NCBI RefSeq assembly: GCF_902459615.1
Contig: NZ_CABPSA010000009.1
Location: 124,001-188,000 of the forward strand
DNA length: 64,000 bases
Source of the DNA: Pandoraea commovens
Lineage (GTDB): Bacteria > Pseudomonadota > Gammaproteobacteria > Burkholderiales > Burkholderiaceae
Reading direction: 5' to 3'
Shown: piece by piece, positions 26,589 to 35,335 of the stretch
How the letters are laid out: each line of letters begins with the position of its first letter
Numbering within the stretch: the stretch's first letter is position 1
Translations under genes and position numbers: made by a program
The notes under the pieces: model-generated
What the model was told of the DNA's origin: nothing
Databases searched by the model: none
What the model saw: only the letters and a program-made list of their open reading frames with translations

Positions 26589-27107
26589 CTGATCTTCGTT
26601 CTTTTGATTGTCATACTGCTTGCAACATCCGAAGGCCGCGTCGAACGTGACCCATAGTCACATCGTCTGCGTTCCCCGAAACGGCATCTCATGCGCCGGC
26701 TATCGTGATGTGCCAGCTTTGCGCAAGACGCCGCGCCCCTCGGATTCCTAACTGGTGAGAACCAGCCCAGACAGAGCATTACGGATCGAGATTGTGATTT
26801 CTTTAGGGTTTCGACGGTTTTATTTGTTTTTATTTACTCCGATGCTTTTTTCGGGACGAATCCATGCATCGAGCTATGATTCCAGACGTCGATTTATGTC
26901 GAACTACGCAAGATCACGTAGCTCATTGATTTTTTGTTGATTTCTTTAGTTGCATCGGTCACGAAGTAGAACATTCATGGCTAGATGGTTGTGAAAGCAA
27001 CGTCTAACCGTTTATATGAACACTCTTAGATACTTAGGATTCCACGTAGTAATTGAGGTTTTCTCAATGAATTGCGATCATGGCGATATTGAGCAGAGAG
27101 ACCTGGA
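26589..27107. other. Intergenic region between the TpsA operon and the repeat-protein gene
   Basis: About 520 bp, markedly AT-rich in the right half (26790-26960). It must hold the promoters for the leftward secretion operon and for the rightward repeat-protein gene. I could not assign promoter elements with confidence and see no further gene. Confidence 0.6.
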
Positions 27108-27557
27108 ATGAACTTGATGAAGAAAGTCCTGATCTGTTTCGCGATGCTGATGTGCGGCGCATCGGGTTCAGCCTTTTCGCAGAGTTGCGCAAACATAGGC
27201 GACAGCGATCAGCGTGCTTATTGCTATGCCAGACAAGGCAACGGAAGCTGCGCATACATCGGTAGCAGCGATCTGCGCGCGGAGTGCTATGCCGAGAAGG
27301 GCAATGGCAGTTGCGCGTACATCGGCAACAGCGATCAGCGTGCTTATTGTTATGCCAAGCAGGGCAATGGGAGCTGCGCATACATCGGCAGCAGCGATCT
27401 TCGCTCGCAGTGCTATGCCGAGAAAGGCAATGGTAGTTGCGCGTACATCGGCGACAGCGATCAGCGTGCTTATTGCTATGCCAAGCAGGGCAATGGGAGC
27501 TGCGCATACATCGGCAGCAGCGATTTGCGTGCGCAGTGTTACGCGGAGAAGAGATAA
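27108..27557 (+). CDS. Secreted Cys-rich tandem-repeat protein
   Basis: 149 residues. Signal peptide MKKVLICFAMLMCGASGSAF with cleavage near FSQ, then about six copies of a 20-residue unit of the form GNGSCAYIGSSDLRAQCYAE. Each unit has two Cys, at fixed spacing. Units alternate between a DSDQRAYCYAKQ form and an SSDLRAQCYAEK form, so the true DNA period is about 120 bp (27184-27550). The even Cys number and signal peptide suggest a disulfide-bonded periplasmic or surface protein. It stands alone, upstream of a strong hairpin. Function unknown; repeat number may vary by recombination. Confidence 0.75.
   Translation: MNLMKKVLICFAMLMCGASGSAFSQSCANIGDSDQRAYCYARQGNGSCAYIGSSDLRAECYAEKGNGSCAYIGNSDQRAYCYAKQGNGSCAYIGSSDLRSQCYAEKGNGSCAYIGDSDQRAYCYAKQGNGSCAYIGSSDLRAQCYAEKR
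27184..27550 (+). repeat. Coding tandem repeat, 60-bp unit in alternating A/B pairs
   Basis: Successive 60-bp units read ...ggcaatgggagctgcgcata... and alternate between two variants, giving a 120-bp higher-order repeat. It is in frame with the protein and is not a CRISPR: there are no unique spacers. Confidence 0.8.
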
Positions 27558-27642
27558 GAGTACGGGGATTGGCTCGGGAAATCGAGCCTTCCCGGCGCTG
27601 AAGGGACAGCGGCCACGCTAGCCCCATCAGCCCCCAGAAAGC

Positions 27643-27676
27643 ACAAAGGGTTACGTGAAATCACGTAACCCTTTGT
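27643..27676. terminator. Strong hairpin, probable ancestral terminator of tRNA-Thr
   Basis: A 16-bp perfect inverted repeat (acaaagggttacgtga, 2-nt centre, then its complement) sits just outside the left att repeat. Before the island inserted, it would have followed the tRNA-Thr gene directly. It can also end transcription of the repeat-protein gene from the left. Confidence 0.65.
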
Positions 27677-27680
27677 CTTG

Positions 27681-27698
27681 TTTGGTGCGGCTGCAGGA
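27681..27698. repeat. Left attachment site (att), imperfect
   Basis: tttggtgcggctgcagga here versus tttggtgccggctgcagga at 54332-54350, the tRNA-Thr 3' end. One C is missing. The pair defines the island ends; the deletion may affect excision. Confidence 0.75.
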
Positions 27699-27759
27699 AT
27701 GGAATATGAAAAATAAGTTATTGATAAAAAATCATTTTCTACAAAACATAGAGCAGAAG

Positions 27760-27780
27760 TGCCCCCAAATATGCCCCCAA
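27760..27780. promoter_or_regulatory. Probable integrase arm-type sites, left end
   Basis: Two direct heptamers, tgccccca and tgccccca separated by 3 nt, about 60 bp inside the left att repeat. The same TGCCCCC heptamers are next to the integrase at 54160-54230. Paired short repeats flanking both att sites are typical arm-type binding sites of P4-like integrases. Confidence 0.6.
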
Positions 27781-28105
27781 AAAATTCTTGAAAACACATA
27801 GGCTCGACTGTTCGCACCTACTTAACGCCTTCGCGAAATCCCACGCCACTCACGGCAAACACTCAAACACAACTATACGCAAGTTTTCCGATCAATGACG
27901 TTTGCAGCAGCGCTTAAGTGGCCAGTACTGACCACCGACGAACAACTGCGCGCTCGGAAGTGCTCTCACCTCGGCAGCGCGCCCAAATATGCTCATGACC
28001 ATCCCCCCCCTAACTCATTCGGTCACGGTGAATTTCGGGCGCGATCGCCGCACGACCTCATAATGCGCCAGAAAATTTGATTTGTCCGTGTCACGTCCCA
28101 GAGAA

Positions 28106-28121
28106 CTGTGTTTATATACAG
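28106..28121 (+). promoter_or_regulatory. LexA-type SOS box upstream of the sspBCD operon
   Basis: CTGTGTTTATATACAG fits the CTGT-N8-ACAG LexA consensus exactly, with an AT-rich centre and flanking A and T extending the symmetry. It lies 48 bp before the sspB start. If functional, LexA would repress the operon and DNA damage would induce it. A chance match cannot be excluded. Confidence 0.55.
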
Positions 28122-28135
28122 TCTCCGATACACTA

Positions 28136-28162
28136 TCGAACTGGTGACTTCCACCAGTTCGA
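28136..28162 (+). promoter_or_regulatory. Inverted repeat between promoter region and sspB start
   Basis: tcgaactggtg, 5-nt spacer, caccagttcga: an 11-bp perfect palindrome ending 6 nt before the sspB ATG. It may be an operator (for example for the XRE regulator on the island) or an mRNA hairpin that hides the ribosome site, since no clear Shine-Dalgarno is otherwise visible. Confidence 0.5.
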
Positions 28163-28168
28163 GTTAAG

Positions 28169-29098
28169 ATGACGGACATGACTGCCATGCAAAAACTCTA
28201 TCGGGGTACGCCTGTCCATTTCTCGGGTCATGAAACATTTCCTTTGCGGCAAATGTGGCTCAAGAAAGCTTTCGACCAAGCTTGCGACGGAAATCTCGTT
28301 CCGAAATCGGCGTTCGCCGATGAGAAAGCTATCGCAAAATTCGGTGTTGGAAAGAATATGGTCGCGTCAATCCGGCATTGGGCCTTGGCTTGCGGCGTAA
28401 TGTTTGAGGACGGTGACAGCTTTCGGCTCCACAGTCTCGCCAAAGAAATACTCAATGACGATGGGCTAGACCCTTACGCTGAGAATCCGTCGACGGCATG
28501 GCTAGCCCACTGGCAGCTTGCAGGCCGCTGCTTTCGCTCGACCACGTGGCATTGGCTATTCAACCATGTTACGGCACCCACATTCACACGCCAAGAGCTA
28601 GAAGACCCCTTGGCCCGCTACGCTCGCGAACTAGATCCAAAGCATCGGCTGTCCAACGCGACGATTTCACGTGATTTAGAGACTTGCCTGCGCAGCTACG
28701 CACCGCGCGCAGCAGGCGGCTCCCCCGAAGATTTCGCAGAACCGCTCTTGGGTGAATTGGGCCTCCTGCAGGAGGTCCACAAGGGCCAATACGCTTTTCG
28801 CCGCGGCCCGAAGGCCTCGTTGCACAATGGCATCTTCGCCTATGCCCTAGTGGACTTCTGGAATCGAGAGGCCGAGGGGCAAAGTTCGCTGGCCTTCGAA
28901 GACGTGGCCTACGCGGAGGGCTCGCCGGGACGGGTCTTTAAGCTCGACGAGGAGTCGATCGCCCAACGGCTGATTACTCTCTCGGACTTCACGAAACACA
29001 AGATCGAATGGACAGATTCGGCTGGACTTCGCCAAATTCACCGCAAGGACTTGTCCAAGGAAGACGTCAAAAACATGATCAGGCGCGCCTATGACTGA
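28169..29098 (+). CDS. sspB: SspB-like DUF4007 protein of a DNA phosphorothioation system
   Basis: 309 residues of DUF4007 type: HFSGHETFPLRQMWLKKAFD, then KFGVGKNMVASIRHWALACG, a middle region TAWLAHWQLAGRCFRSTTWH and a C-terminal YAEGSPGRVFKLDEESIAQR. In the SspABCD pathway the DUF4007 protein SspB is a DNA-nicking subunit that acts with the ATPase SspC and the PAPS-reductase-like SspD to place single-strand phosphorothioates. The next gene overlaps it by 8 bp (ATGACTGA), followed by sspD in the same way, so all three are translationally coupled. No sspA (cysteine desulfurase) is present; host IscS may supply sulfur. ATG 28169 is used; in-frame ATGs at codons 4 and 7 are alternatives. Confidence 0.8.
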   Translation: MTDMTAMQKLYRGTPVHFSGHETFPLRQMWLKKAFDQACDGNLVPKSAFADEKAIAKFGVGKNMVASIRHWALACGVMFEDGDSFRLHSLAKEILNDDGLDPYAENPSTAWLAHWQLAGRCFRSTTWHWLFNHVTAPTFTRQELEDPLARYARELDPKHRLSNATISRDLETCLRSYAPRAAGGSPEDFAEPLLGELGLLQEVHKGQYAFRRGPKASLHNGIFAYALVDFWNREAEGQSSLAFEDVAYAEGSPGRVFKLDEESIAQRLITLSDFTKHKIEWTDSAGLRQIHRKDLSKEDVKNMIRRAYD

Positions 29099-32000
29099 CA
29101 AGAAATTAGAGGCGCTTTCGGACATCGTCCAAATTTCGCGCCAATACCAGCGCTCTATCCGTGTCGACGCCGATATCGGCCGTGCCGACGCATTCGCCGG
29201 TTACATATGCCACGCGACCGCGGCTTCGGTAATCGATGGCATGTGCATGCAACTTTCGAGCACAAACCAACGGTGTTTTACCTGGACAGGGCCGTTTGGC
29301 GGCGGCAAGAGCTCATTAGCCGTCACAATGGCGAGCGCGCTGCATCCCAACAAGAATCTCCGGACGAAAGCCCGCGAAGCATTGTCTCTCCGCCTCAAAC
29401 CGGTTTTCGACAAGGCATTCCCGGTGCACAAAGGCTGGCTACTGATTCCGACCGTAGGCCGGCGCGGTAGTGTCGTAGCGGAGCTTCATACCGCCCTTCG
29501 CCGTGCGCAGGGTAAGACCGTCGACGGCCGCAGCAAGCCGAATGCCCAATCACTAATCGCAGACTTGCTTGAAGAAGCCAAAAGTCGCCCTCATGATGGC
29601 GTGCTAGTCGTCATCGACGAAATGGGAAAGTTTTTGGAGGCCTCTGCCTTGGGCTCCGGAGACGATGTCTACTTCTTCCAAGAGCTTGCTGAGGCCGCCG
29701 CTCGCGCTGAAGGTCGCTTGGTGGTCGTTGGCGTCTTGCATCAGTCTTTTGCGCAATATTCAGCTCGCCTAGGCATCGACGCCCGCGATGACTGGGCCAA
29801 GATCCAAGGCCGCTATGTCGACCTCCCTTTCGTCGCCGCGAGCGACGAGGTCGTCGAGCTAATTGGTCGAGCAATTGAGGCCAAGGAACGCCCGCTTTGG
29901 ATGTACGATGCATCCAAGACGATCGCTGAGGCAATTCGTTCACGCCGGCCCGCCGTGGGAGAGAACTTCGCTCAGGCTTTAGCGACCTGCTGGCCGCTGC
30001 ACCCCGCCATGGCTGCGTTGTTAGGCCCGATCTCCAAGCGACAATTTGGGCAAAACGAGCGCAGCACATTCGGCTTTCTATCGTCAGTGGAGCCGCATGG
30101 CTTTCGCTCCTATTTAAATTCGACGCTTAAGAGCGATGCAAGTTGGTATCGCCCTAGCGACTATTGGGACTACCTGCGGTCGAACTTAGAACAGGCGATT
30201 CTCGCTTCCCCCGACGGGCATCGCTGGTCGCAGGCCGTCGAAGCAGTAGAACGAGCAGAAGCCAAAACGGGCGATGCGATGCTCGTGTCGTTAATCAAGA
30301 ACATCGCTGTTATCGATTTGTTCCGTAACGGCTCCGGCCTCGCAGCTGACGCCACAGTAATCAGCGCTCTCTTCTACGACAAGACGCGCGACGAGCTCGA
30401 TGCTGCACTGGCGAAACTCAGCTCGCTCAAAGTCGTCCTATTCAAGAGCTACACCGGCGCTTGGTCCGTGTTCGAGGGTAGCGACTTCGACATCGACGCA
30501 GCTGTCACTCAAGCTCTTGCCGCTTCGCCTGGCATCGATTACGCTCGGCTCGCGCAGCTTGTGGACCTCCATCCAGTAGTCGCTAAGCGGCACTATCATA
30601 AGACTGGCACCATGCGCTGGATGGAGCTATCACTTTGCAGCATCGAGCAGGCCGAAAAAATCGCCAGCAACTTCCAGCCGAAGAAAGGTGAGTTCGGTGC
30701 GTTCATCCTGGCTCTGCCGAGCAAAGGTATGAGCCAGCGAGCCGCAAGCATTCGAGCGGCAGACTGCTCAAAGCTGTATCCTTGGCCTGTGATGGTGGGT
30801 ATCCCCACTAACCACGCTCGTATTTCCACGCTTTCTGCTGAGCTGGTGGCTTTAGAACAAGTCAAAGAGCGGCACGAGCTCCCCGGTGACCCCGTTGCGC
30901 GTCGCGAGGTCTATGCGCGGTTGGCAGCGACGCGCGCAGATCTTGAGGACCAGCTGCAAACTGCGGTGTTCAGGGCCAAGTGGCACAAGGGCGCACATCA
31001 GATCTTGGAGCCTGGCGAGAAACTCTCCCCCGAAGCATCGATGCTCGCCGATGAGCTATTTTGCCATTCGCCCCCGGTGTGGAGCGAATTGGTTAACCGC
31101 GATAGTGTGTCAAGCAACAGCGTAAAGGCCCGCCGTGAACTATTGCACGCAATGATCAATGCTGAGGGCAAGGAAGCCTTGGGCTTTGAGGGCTTCCCAG
31201 CAGAGCGCGGCCTCTACGAGACGCTGCTCAAAAGCACGGGACTTCATCGCCAAGACGAGTCAGGCGCCTGGCGTTGCATGCCTCCTGGCGACGGGTTCTC
31301 CGAAGGCTTCGCGCCGCTGTGGGACGCTACTCGCTCGCTCTTCTCCGACGTCAATGCCCGCGTCGGTGTGCACGAGATCTATGCGTTGTGGAACGCGCAG
31401 CCCTTTGGCATGAAACGCGGCATCCAACCTGTGGTACTCACAGCCTTCCTTCTCGCTCATAAAGCAAACATTGCCGTATATAAAGACGGGATGTTCGTGC
31501 CGCGGCTCACCGATTTCGATATCGACGAGTGCTTACAAGATCCCGATCGCTTCTCGCTACGTTGGGTCGCCATCGACGAAGACAAGAATCAGATTCTCAA
31601 TGGCATATCCAGCCTCTTAACTGAGATAGGGGAAGTCTCGGGTGCCACAGACCCGCTTGAAGCGGCCCGCGGCTTAGTGGCGATGGTATTCAACTTACCC
31701 GAGTGGACCCGACGGACCTCCCATCTGGGGCAGACGGCCAAGGAGATGCGCGACATGTTCCTTAAGGCCAACGATCCGCACAAGGTTCTGTTTGTCGACC
31801 TTGCGTCTCTCTTGGGCGCAACTGACGGCAAGACCTATGTTGAAGCGTTGCGCGCACCGCTGCAGGAGCTCGCCGGCGCCTACGGCAAGATGCTCGCCGA
31901 AGTCGAAGCCAAGATGCTATCCGCGCTCGACGCGAGCATCGATGACCTCGATGCGTTACGAGCACGCGCTCGTTCAGTCTCGGGCATCTCAGGCGACTTG

Positions 32001-32426
32001 CAGATGGATGGCTTCGCTACGCGTCTTGCCAACTTCGACGGTTCACGGGCCTCGCTCGAAGGCATACTTAGCCTTGCGGCCGAGAAGCCCCCGCGCGACT
32101 GGGTGGATCGTCATATCGACGCAGCGATTTTGGAGCTGGCCAAGTCCGCGCGCCGCTTCCGCGAGGCAGAGGCCTTCGTGGCGGTGCAAGGTCGGCAAGC
32201 GCACAGCGAGGCCATTGCCGTGGTCATCGGTGCGGGCTCGGACACCCAAACCATCTCGCGCTCGTTCGCGATATCGGAACGCCATCTCCAGACAGTGGAG
32301 GCCAAGGCCCATGAGATTGCATCAATGCTAGAAGGACAAGGGCTGGAGACAGACGTGTTGCTGGCGATCCTCGCCAAGGCTGGGATGAAGCTGGCATCCA
32401 TCGACAGGGAGACGGTCAATGGCTGA
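29091..32426 (+). CDS. sspC: SspC-like large P-loop ATPase of a phosphorothioation system
   Basis: 1111 residues. Walker A GPFGGGKS at 67-74, Walker B VLVVIDEMGKFLE about 100 residues later. The rest is a long helical protein without recognised nuclease motifs. In Ssp systems SspC supplies ATP hydrolysis to the modification complex with SspB and SspD. It overlaps sspB by 8 bp and sspD by 8 bp (ATGGCTGA), implying fixed stoichiometry. Codon use resembles the other island genes and is less GC-rich than the flanking chromosome. Confidence 0.8.
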   Translation: MTDKKLEALSDIVQISRQYQRSIRVDADIGRADAFAGYICHATAASVIDGMCMQLSSTNQRCFTWTGPFGGGKSSLAVTMASALHPNKNLRTKAREALSLRLKPVFDKAFPVHKGWLLIPTVGRRGSVVAELHTALRRAQGKTVDGRSKPNAQSLIADLLEEAKSRPHDGVLVVIDEMGKFLEASALGSGDDVYFFQELAEAAARAEGRLVVVGVLHQSFAQYSARLGIDARDDWAKIQGRYVDLPFVAASDEVVELIGRAIEAKERPLWMYDASKTIAEAIRSRRPAVGENFAQALATCWPLHPAMAALLGPISKRQFGQNERSTFGFLSSVEPHGFRSYLNSTLKSDASWYRPSDYWDYLRSNLEQAILASPDGHRWSQAVEAVERAEAKTGDAMLVSLIKNIAVIDLFRNGSGLAADATVISALFYDKTRDELDAALAKLSSLKVVLFKSYTGAWSVFEGSDFDIDAAVTQALAASPGIDYARLAQLVDLHPVVAKRHYHKTGTMRWMELSLCSIEQAEKIASNFQPKKGEFGAFILALPSKGMSQRAASIRAADCSKLYPWPVMVGIPTNHARISTLSAELVALEQVKERHELPGDPVARREVYARLAATRADLEDQLQTAVFRAKWHKGAHQILEPGEKLSPEASMLADELFCHSPPVWSELVNRDSVSSNSVKARRELLHAMINAEGKEALGFEGFPAERGLYETLLKSTGLHRQDESGAWRCMPPGDGFSEGFAPLWDATRSLFSDVNARVGVHEIYALWNAQPFGMKRGIQPVVLTAFLLAHKANIAVYKDGMFVPRLTDFDIDECLQDPDRFSLRWVAIDEDKNQILNGISSLLTEIGEVSGATDPLEAARGLVAMVFNLPEWTRRTSHLGQTAKEMRDMFLKANDPHKVLFVDLASLLGATDGKTYVEALRAPLQELAGAYGKMLAEVEAKMLSALDASIDDLDALRARARSVSGISGDLQMDGFATRLANFDGSRASLEGILSLAAEKPPRDWVDRHIDAAILELAKSARRFREAEAFVAVQGRQAHSEAIAVVIGAGSDTQTISRSFAISERHLQTVEAKAHEIASMLEGQGLETDVLLAILAKAGMKLASIDRETVNG

Positions 32427-33261
32427 GCGACACGTTCTGGGGATTTCCGGCGGCAAGGATAGCGCGGCGCTAGCTGTCTTTATGCGCGAGCGTCATCCCG
32501 AGCTAGACATCGACTACTTCTTCACCGATACCGGTGAAGAATTACCCGAGGTCTATGAATTCCTCGGGAAGCTCGAAGGCCGGCTTGGCAAACCCATTCT
32601 GCGACTAAACCCTGATCGCGACTTCACCTTCTGGCTACGACAGTACAACCACTTTCTGCCCAACCCCAATGCGCGCTGGTGCACCCGAAAGTTGAAGCTG
32701 GCCCCTTTCGAGAACTGGGTGAGACCCATGCTGGCAGCGGGCGATAAAGTCACGTCGTATGTGGCTATCCGCGCCGATGAGGATTATCGCGAGGGCTACT
32801 CGGCCAAAGCCGATAACCTATTTGTCAAGCTACCGTTCCGAGAGGCGGGTATCGACAAGGTCGGCGTGATTGACATCCTGGAGAACTCCGGCGTCGGCTA
32901 TCCCAAGTATTACGAGTGGCGATCGCGCAGCGGATGCACCTTCTGCTTCTTCCAGCAGAAGATCGAATGGGTCAGGCTGCGCGAGCAGCACCCTGAGGCC
33001 TATGAGGCTGCCAAGGCCCTCGAAAAGAATGCCTTGGAGCATGGTTCGCCCTTCACCTGGTCCAAGGACGAATCTCTCAGCGATATGGAGCAGCCTGAGC
33101 GCGTGGCGGAGATCAGGGCGGAATACGATCTTCGTCGCGAGCGCATGCGCAAAGCTATCCCCATCAATCCGCTGCGGCCCATGAAGGCCTGCCCAGACGA
33201 CATCGACGACATCTACGGGGTTGATGAAGGTAACGGATCGTGCGCCGTATGCCACAAGTAG
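32419..33261 (+). CDS. sspD: SspD/DndC-like PAPS reductase-family sulfurtransferase
   Basis: 280 residues. PP-loop ATP pyrophosphatase motif SGGKDS at 10-15, TDTGEELPEVYEF at 36-48, NARWCTRKLK with Cys88, RSGCTFCFFQQKIEW with Cys173 and Cys176, and Cys275/Cys278 near the C-terminus. DndC and SspD activate the DNA phosphate with ATP and carry sulfur, using conserved Cys that in DndC bind an Fe-S cluster; the same layout is visible here. Last gene of the plus-strand operon, ending 46 bp from the convergent minus-strand operon. Confidence 0.85.
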   Translation: MAERHVLGISGGKDSAALAVFMRERHPELDIDYFFTDTGEELPEVYEFLGKLEGRLGKPILRLNPDRDFTFWLRQYNHFLPNPNARWCTRKLKLAPFENWVRPMLAAGDKVTSYVAIRADEDYREGYSAKADNLFVKLPFREAGIDKVGVIDILENSGVGYPKYYEWRSRSGCTFCFFQQKIEWVRLREQHPEAYEAAKALEKNALEHGSPFTWSKDESLSDMEQPERVAEIRAEYDLRRERMRKAIPINPLRPMKACPDDIDDIYGVDEGNGSCAVCHK

Positions 33262-33307
33262 GCCTGTATTTCCTTGGTCATTAGGCCCTACGAGTGAATG
33301 CGCCTCG

Positions 33308-35335
33308 CTACCTCTCGAAAATCACCGTAAACTGAGCGCCACCTTGGCTGATGTCTCCACGTTCGAGCCCTTGGTATGCCGCACTTAATGACTCACAATC
33401 TCGGCGGCGAATCCTCAAGCCTCCTGGCAATTGATCAAGAGATGACCAGCCGCGACGCAGTGCGGCACAAAGTAAGTCTGCATCGAGAGTCAAATTTATC
33501 GTTGCTGCATGATACGTCAGCCAAAGCGCAATCTCGATGGCAGCGTTGTCTTCGAAGCTGTGTCGGCCTTCGTCGAGCAGCACCGAAAAAATCTTGGCTG
33601 AACTTTGCGTCCCGGCGGAATCGGTATCGATCAGCGCAGTCTTGCCTCCCGGGAAGCTAACGTGCTGCAAAAAGACCTTTGTCTTGAGCAAACCCGGACG
33701 AATCATCTTCTGGGAGGCTGGGCGGGACATCTGGTTGGTGGTGGCGGCGACGACATGGTTAGTAATATCGCTGCGCAGGCGTCCTACAACTCGCCACCCG
33801 TCTGCACGCGCACGCCCAATAAACTCGCTGAGAGGCATTGCAACGAGCTCCGCCACATTGATTTGGAGGTCGTACTCCCTCTCGCCTTCTCCCTGCTCGA
33901 CCCGAAGGCATTTCGCCACCAGATCAGTCGACTTCACGATAGGATTTGAGGATATTTGAAGTTCGCTAGCCTTCGCTGCCACAAATGACAGTGTGCGAGA
34001 AGCATCCTTGCTTCGGCTGATCGCATTAAGATCACATTGCTGCGTTATGTGCACCAAGCACCTGCTTCCGTCACTCATCGGCTCTTGAGCAAGGACGCTA
34101 CCAAAGGGAAGCAAGCGACTGATACTCCCGGCAGCCCCAATCCCACTCCCCTCCTCACCCATGAAACTTGCGGGCAGGACCGAACCAAACCATGTGAAGT
34201 GAGAGGCGAAGGCGCGTGTAGTTTTAACATCGACCAATGGCGAGATTAGCCGGTTCTCGATCTTCCCATCCACAAGTTGGGCACGAAACTGTCGATCAAG
34301 TTCATTCACGCTGGTCGCAATCTGAGGCTGCGACTCAACGTGGAACAGGAGCTCTCTGCTGAGGAATTCGTTCAAGTGCTCATCGTACGGATCGTCATCG
34401 CTGATCGAAGCCAGATGAATCTGCTGCATCGCTGAAGCATCGAGGTTCCACAGCGTTCGCGCGGTGTTCTCTTTCGCTGTCTCAAGCGCCTGAAGCCAGG
34501 AAGCCATAAACTGCCTGAGCGCGTGTGCGACGTGCTTCTGCCGGTCCAACTGCTTGAACGCCAACGTAAGGCCGAATTCACGAAACTCCAATTTCATCAG
34601 CTTTTCCTTGGGCAACACCATCAAGCCCGCCGCGCTGATCCTTGCCTGTTCGCTAAAGCGAAGCTTGTTCTGCTCAAGCTCCGGGTGCGAGGACATCAGA
34701 ACGAGCGGAGGAAGCACGGCATCGCCAGCGTTGATCGCTAATTGCCTAAGATAGTCTTGTATCGCGGCGACTGGCGATGCATCCCCTTGTTCTAGAAACA
34801 GATCCAGGAACACTGCAGCACATTGCGTGACATCGGCGGTGGAAGGTCTGGGAGCCGAAACAAACTTCAGATCGAACTCTGGCGCTGGGAAGGCACGTTG
34901 AAAGACCTGTTTTAGCTCCGCCACCCATTGGGCCCGAGCGAAGAAGGGTTGGAGTAACGCTGTCAGCTGTGGCTGCGCTAGTTGGACGAACTGCGGCGAC
35001 AGCAAGACGGCGGAAACTGCGGCCTCGCTAGTAAGATAGGTTGCCGCTTCGTCCAGATCCCACCGTGCCGCATCCAAATCTGGTACAGCTTTCGCCACAG
35101 TCCAGAGGTTTTCGAAAACGGGGTCGTTTACATCCGCAATCGTGTCATAAAAGTCGGTCGCCAAGCGGCGTACGTGTGACTTCGTAAGTTGATCGAGTTC
35201 GTCGTCAACTACAAGGATGACCTTCGAAACAGGATGTTGTGCCGCCGGCGCATGCTGGGCAACGGCATCCGCCTGTAACACGTCAACTGCGTTTGGGATT
35301 TCTCGGTTCTCACCGGAAGTGTTCTGCTCGTTCAC
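33308..35335 (-). CDS. Large protein with a split, insertion-bearing receiver domain
   Basis: 675 residues. Strand 1 with acidic pair, KVILVVDDELDQL (Asp44, Asp45); then about 120 inserted residues; then AAVFLDLFLEQGD with candidate phospho-acceptor Asp178, PPLVLMSSHPELEQ (Ser215/216) and AAGLMVLPKEKL (Lys243), matching the remaining receiver signature. Residues 260-675 form an unrecognised domain with no obvious DNA-binding or nuclease motif. The start overlaps the stop of the upstream kinase-like gene (ATGA at 35332-35335), so the pair is translationally coupled. Likely the response partner of that kinase and possibly an effector or regulator of SspFGH; this role is inference. It is the last gene of the operon. 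Confidence 0.65.
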   Translation of the reverse strand: MNEQNTSGENREIPNAVDVLQADAVAQHAPAAQHPVSKVILVVDDELDQLTKSHVRRLATDFYDTIADVNDPVFENLWTVAKAVPDLDAARWDLDEAATYLTSEAAVSAVLLSPQFVQLAQPQLTALLQPFFARAQWVAELKQVFQRAFPAPEFDLKFVSAPRPSTADVTQCAAVFLDLFLEQGDASPVAAIQDYLRQLAINAGDAVLPPLVLMSSHPELEQNKLRFSEQARISAAGLMVLPKEKLMKLEFREFGLTLAFKQLDRQKHVAHALRQFMASWLQALETAKENTARTLWNLDASAMQQIHLASISDDDPYDEHLNEFLSRELLFHVESQPQIATSVNELDRQFRAQLVDGKIENRLISPLVDVKTTRAFASHFTWFGSVLPASFMGEEGSGIGAAGSISRLLPFGSVLAQEPMSDGSRCLVHITQQCDLNAISRSKDASRTLSFVAAKASELQISSNPIVKSTDLVAKCLRVEQGEGEREYDLQINVAELVAMPLSEFIGRARADGWRVVGRLRSDITNHVVAATTNQMSRPASQKMIRPGLLKTKVFLQHVSFPGGKTALIDTDSAGTQSSAKIFSVLLDEGRHSFEDNAAIEIALWLTYHAATINLTLDADLLCAALRRGWSSLDQLPGGLRIRRRDCESLSAAYQGLERGDISQGGAQFTVIFER

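Noticed and set aside
27184-27550. Regular repeats that could suggest a CRISPR array
   Set aside because: The 60-bp units are contiguous, coding and lack unique spacers.
27064-27627. Minus-strand frame of 187 codons opposite the repeat protein
   Set aside because: Its repeats mirror the plus-strand gene, which has a signal peptide and a sensible composition; the reverse frame does not.
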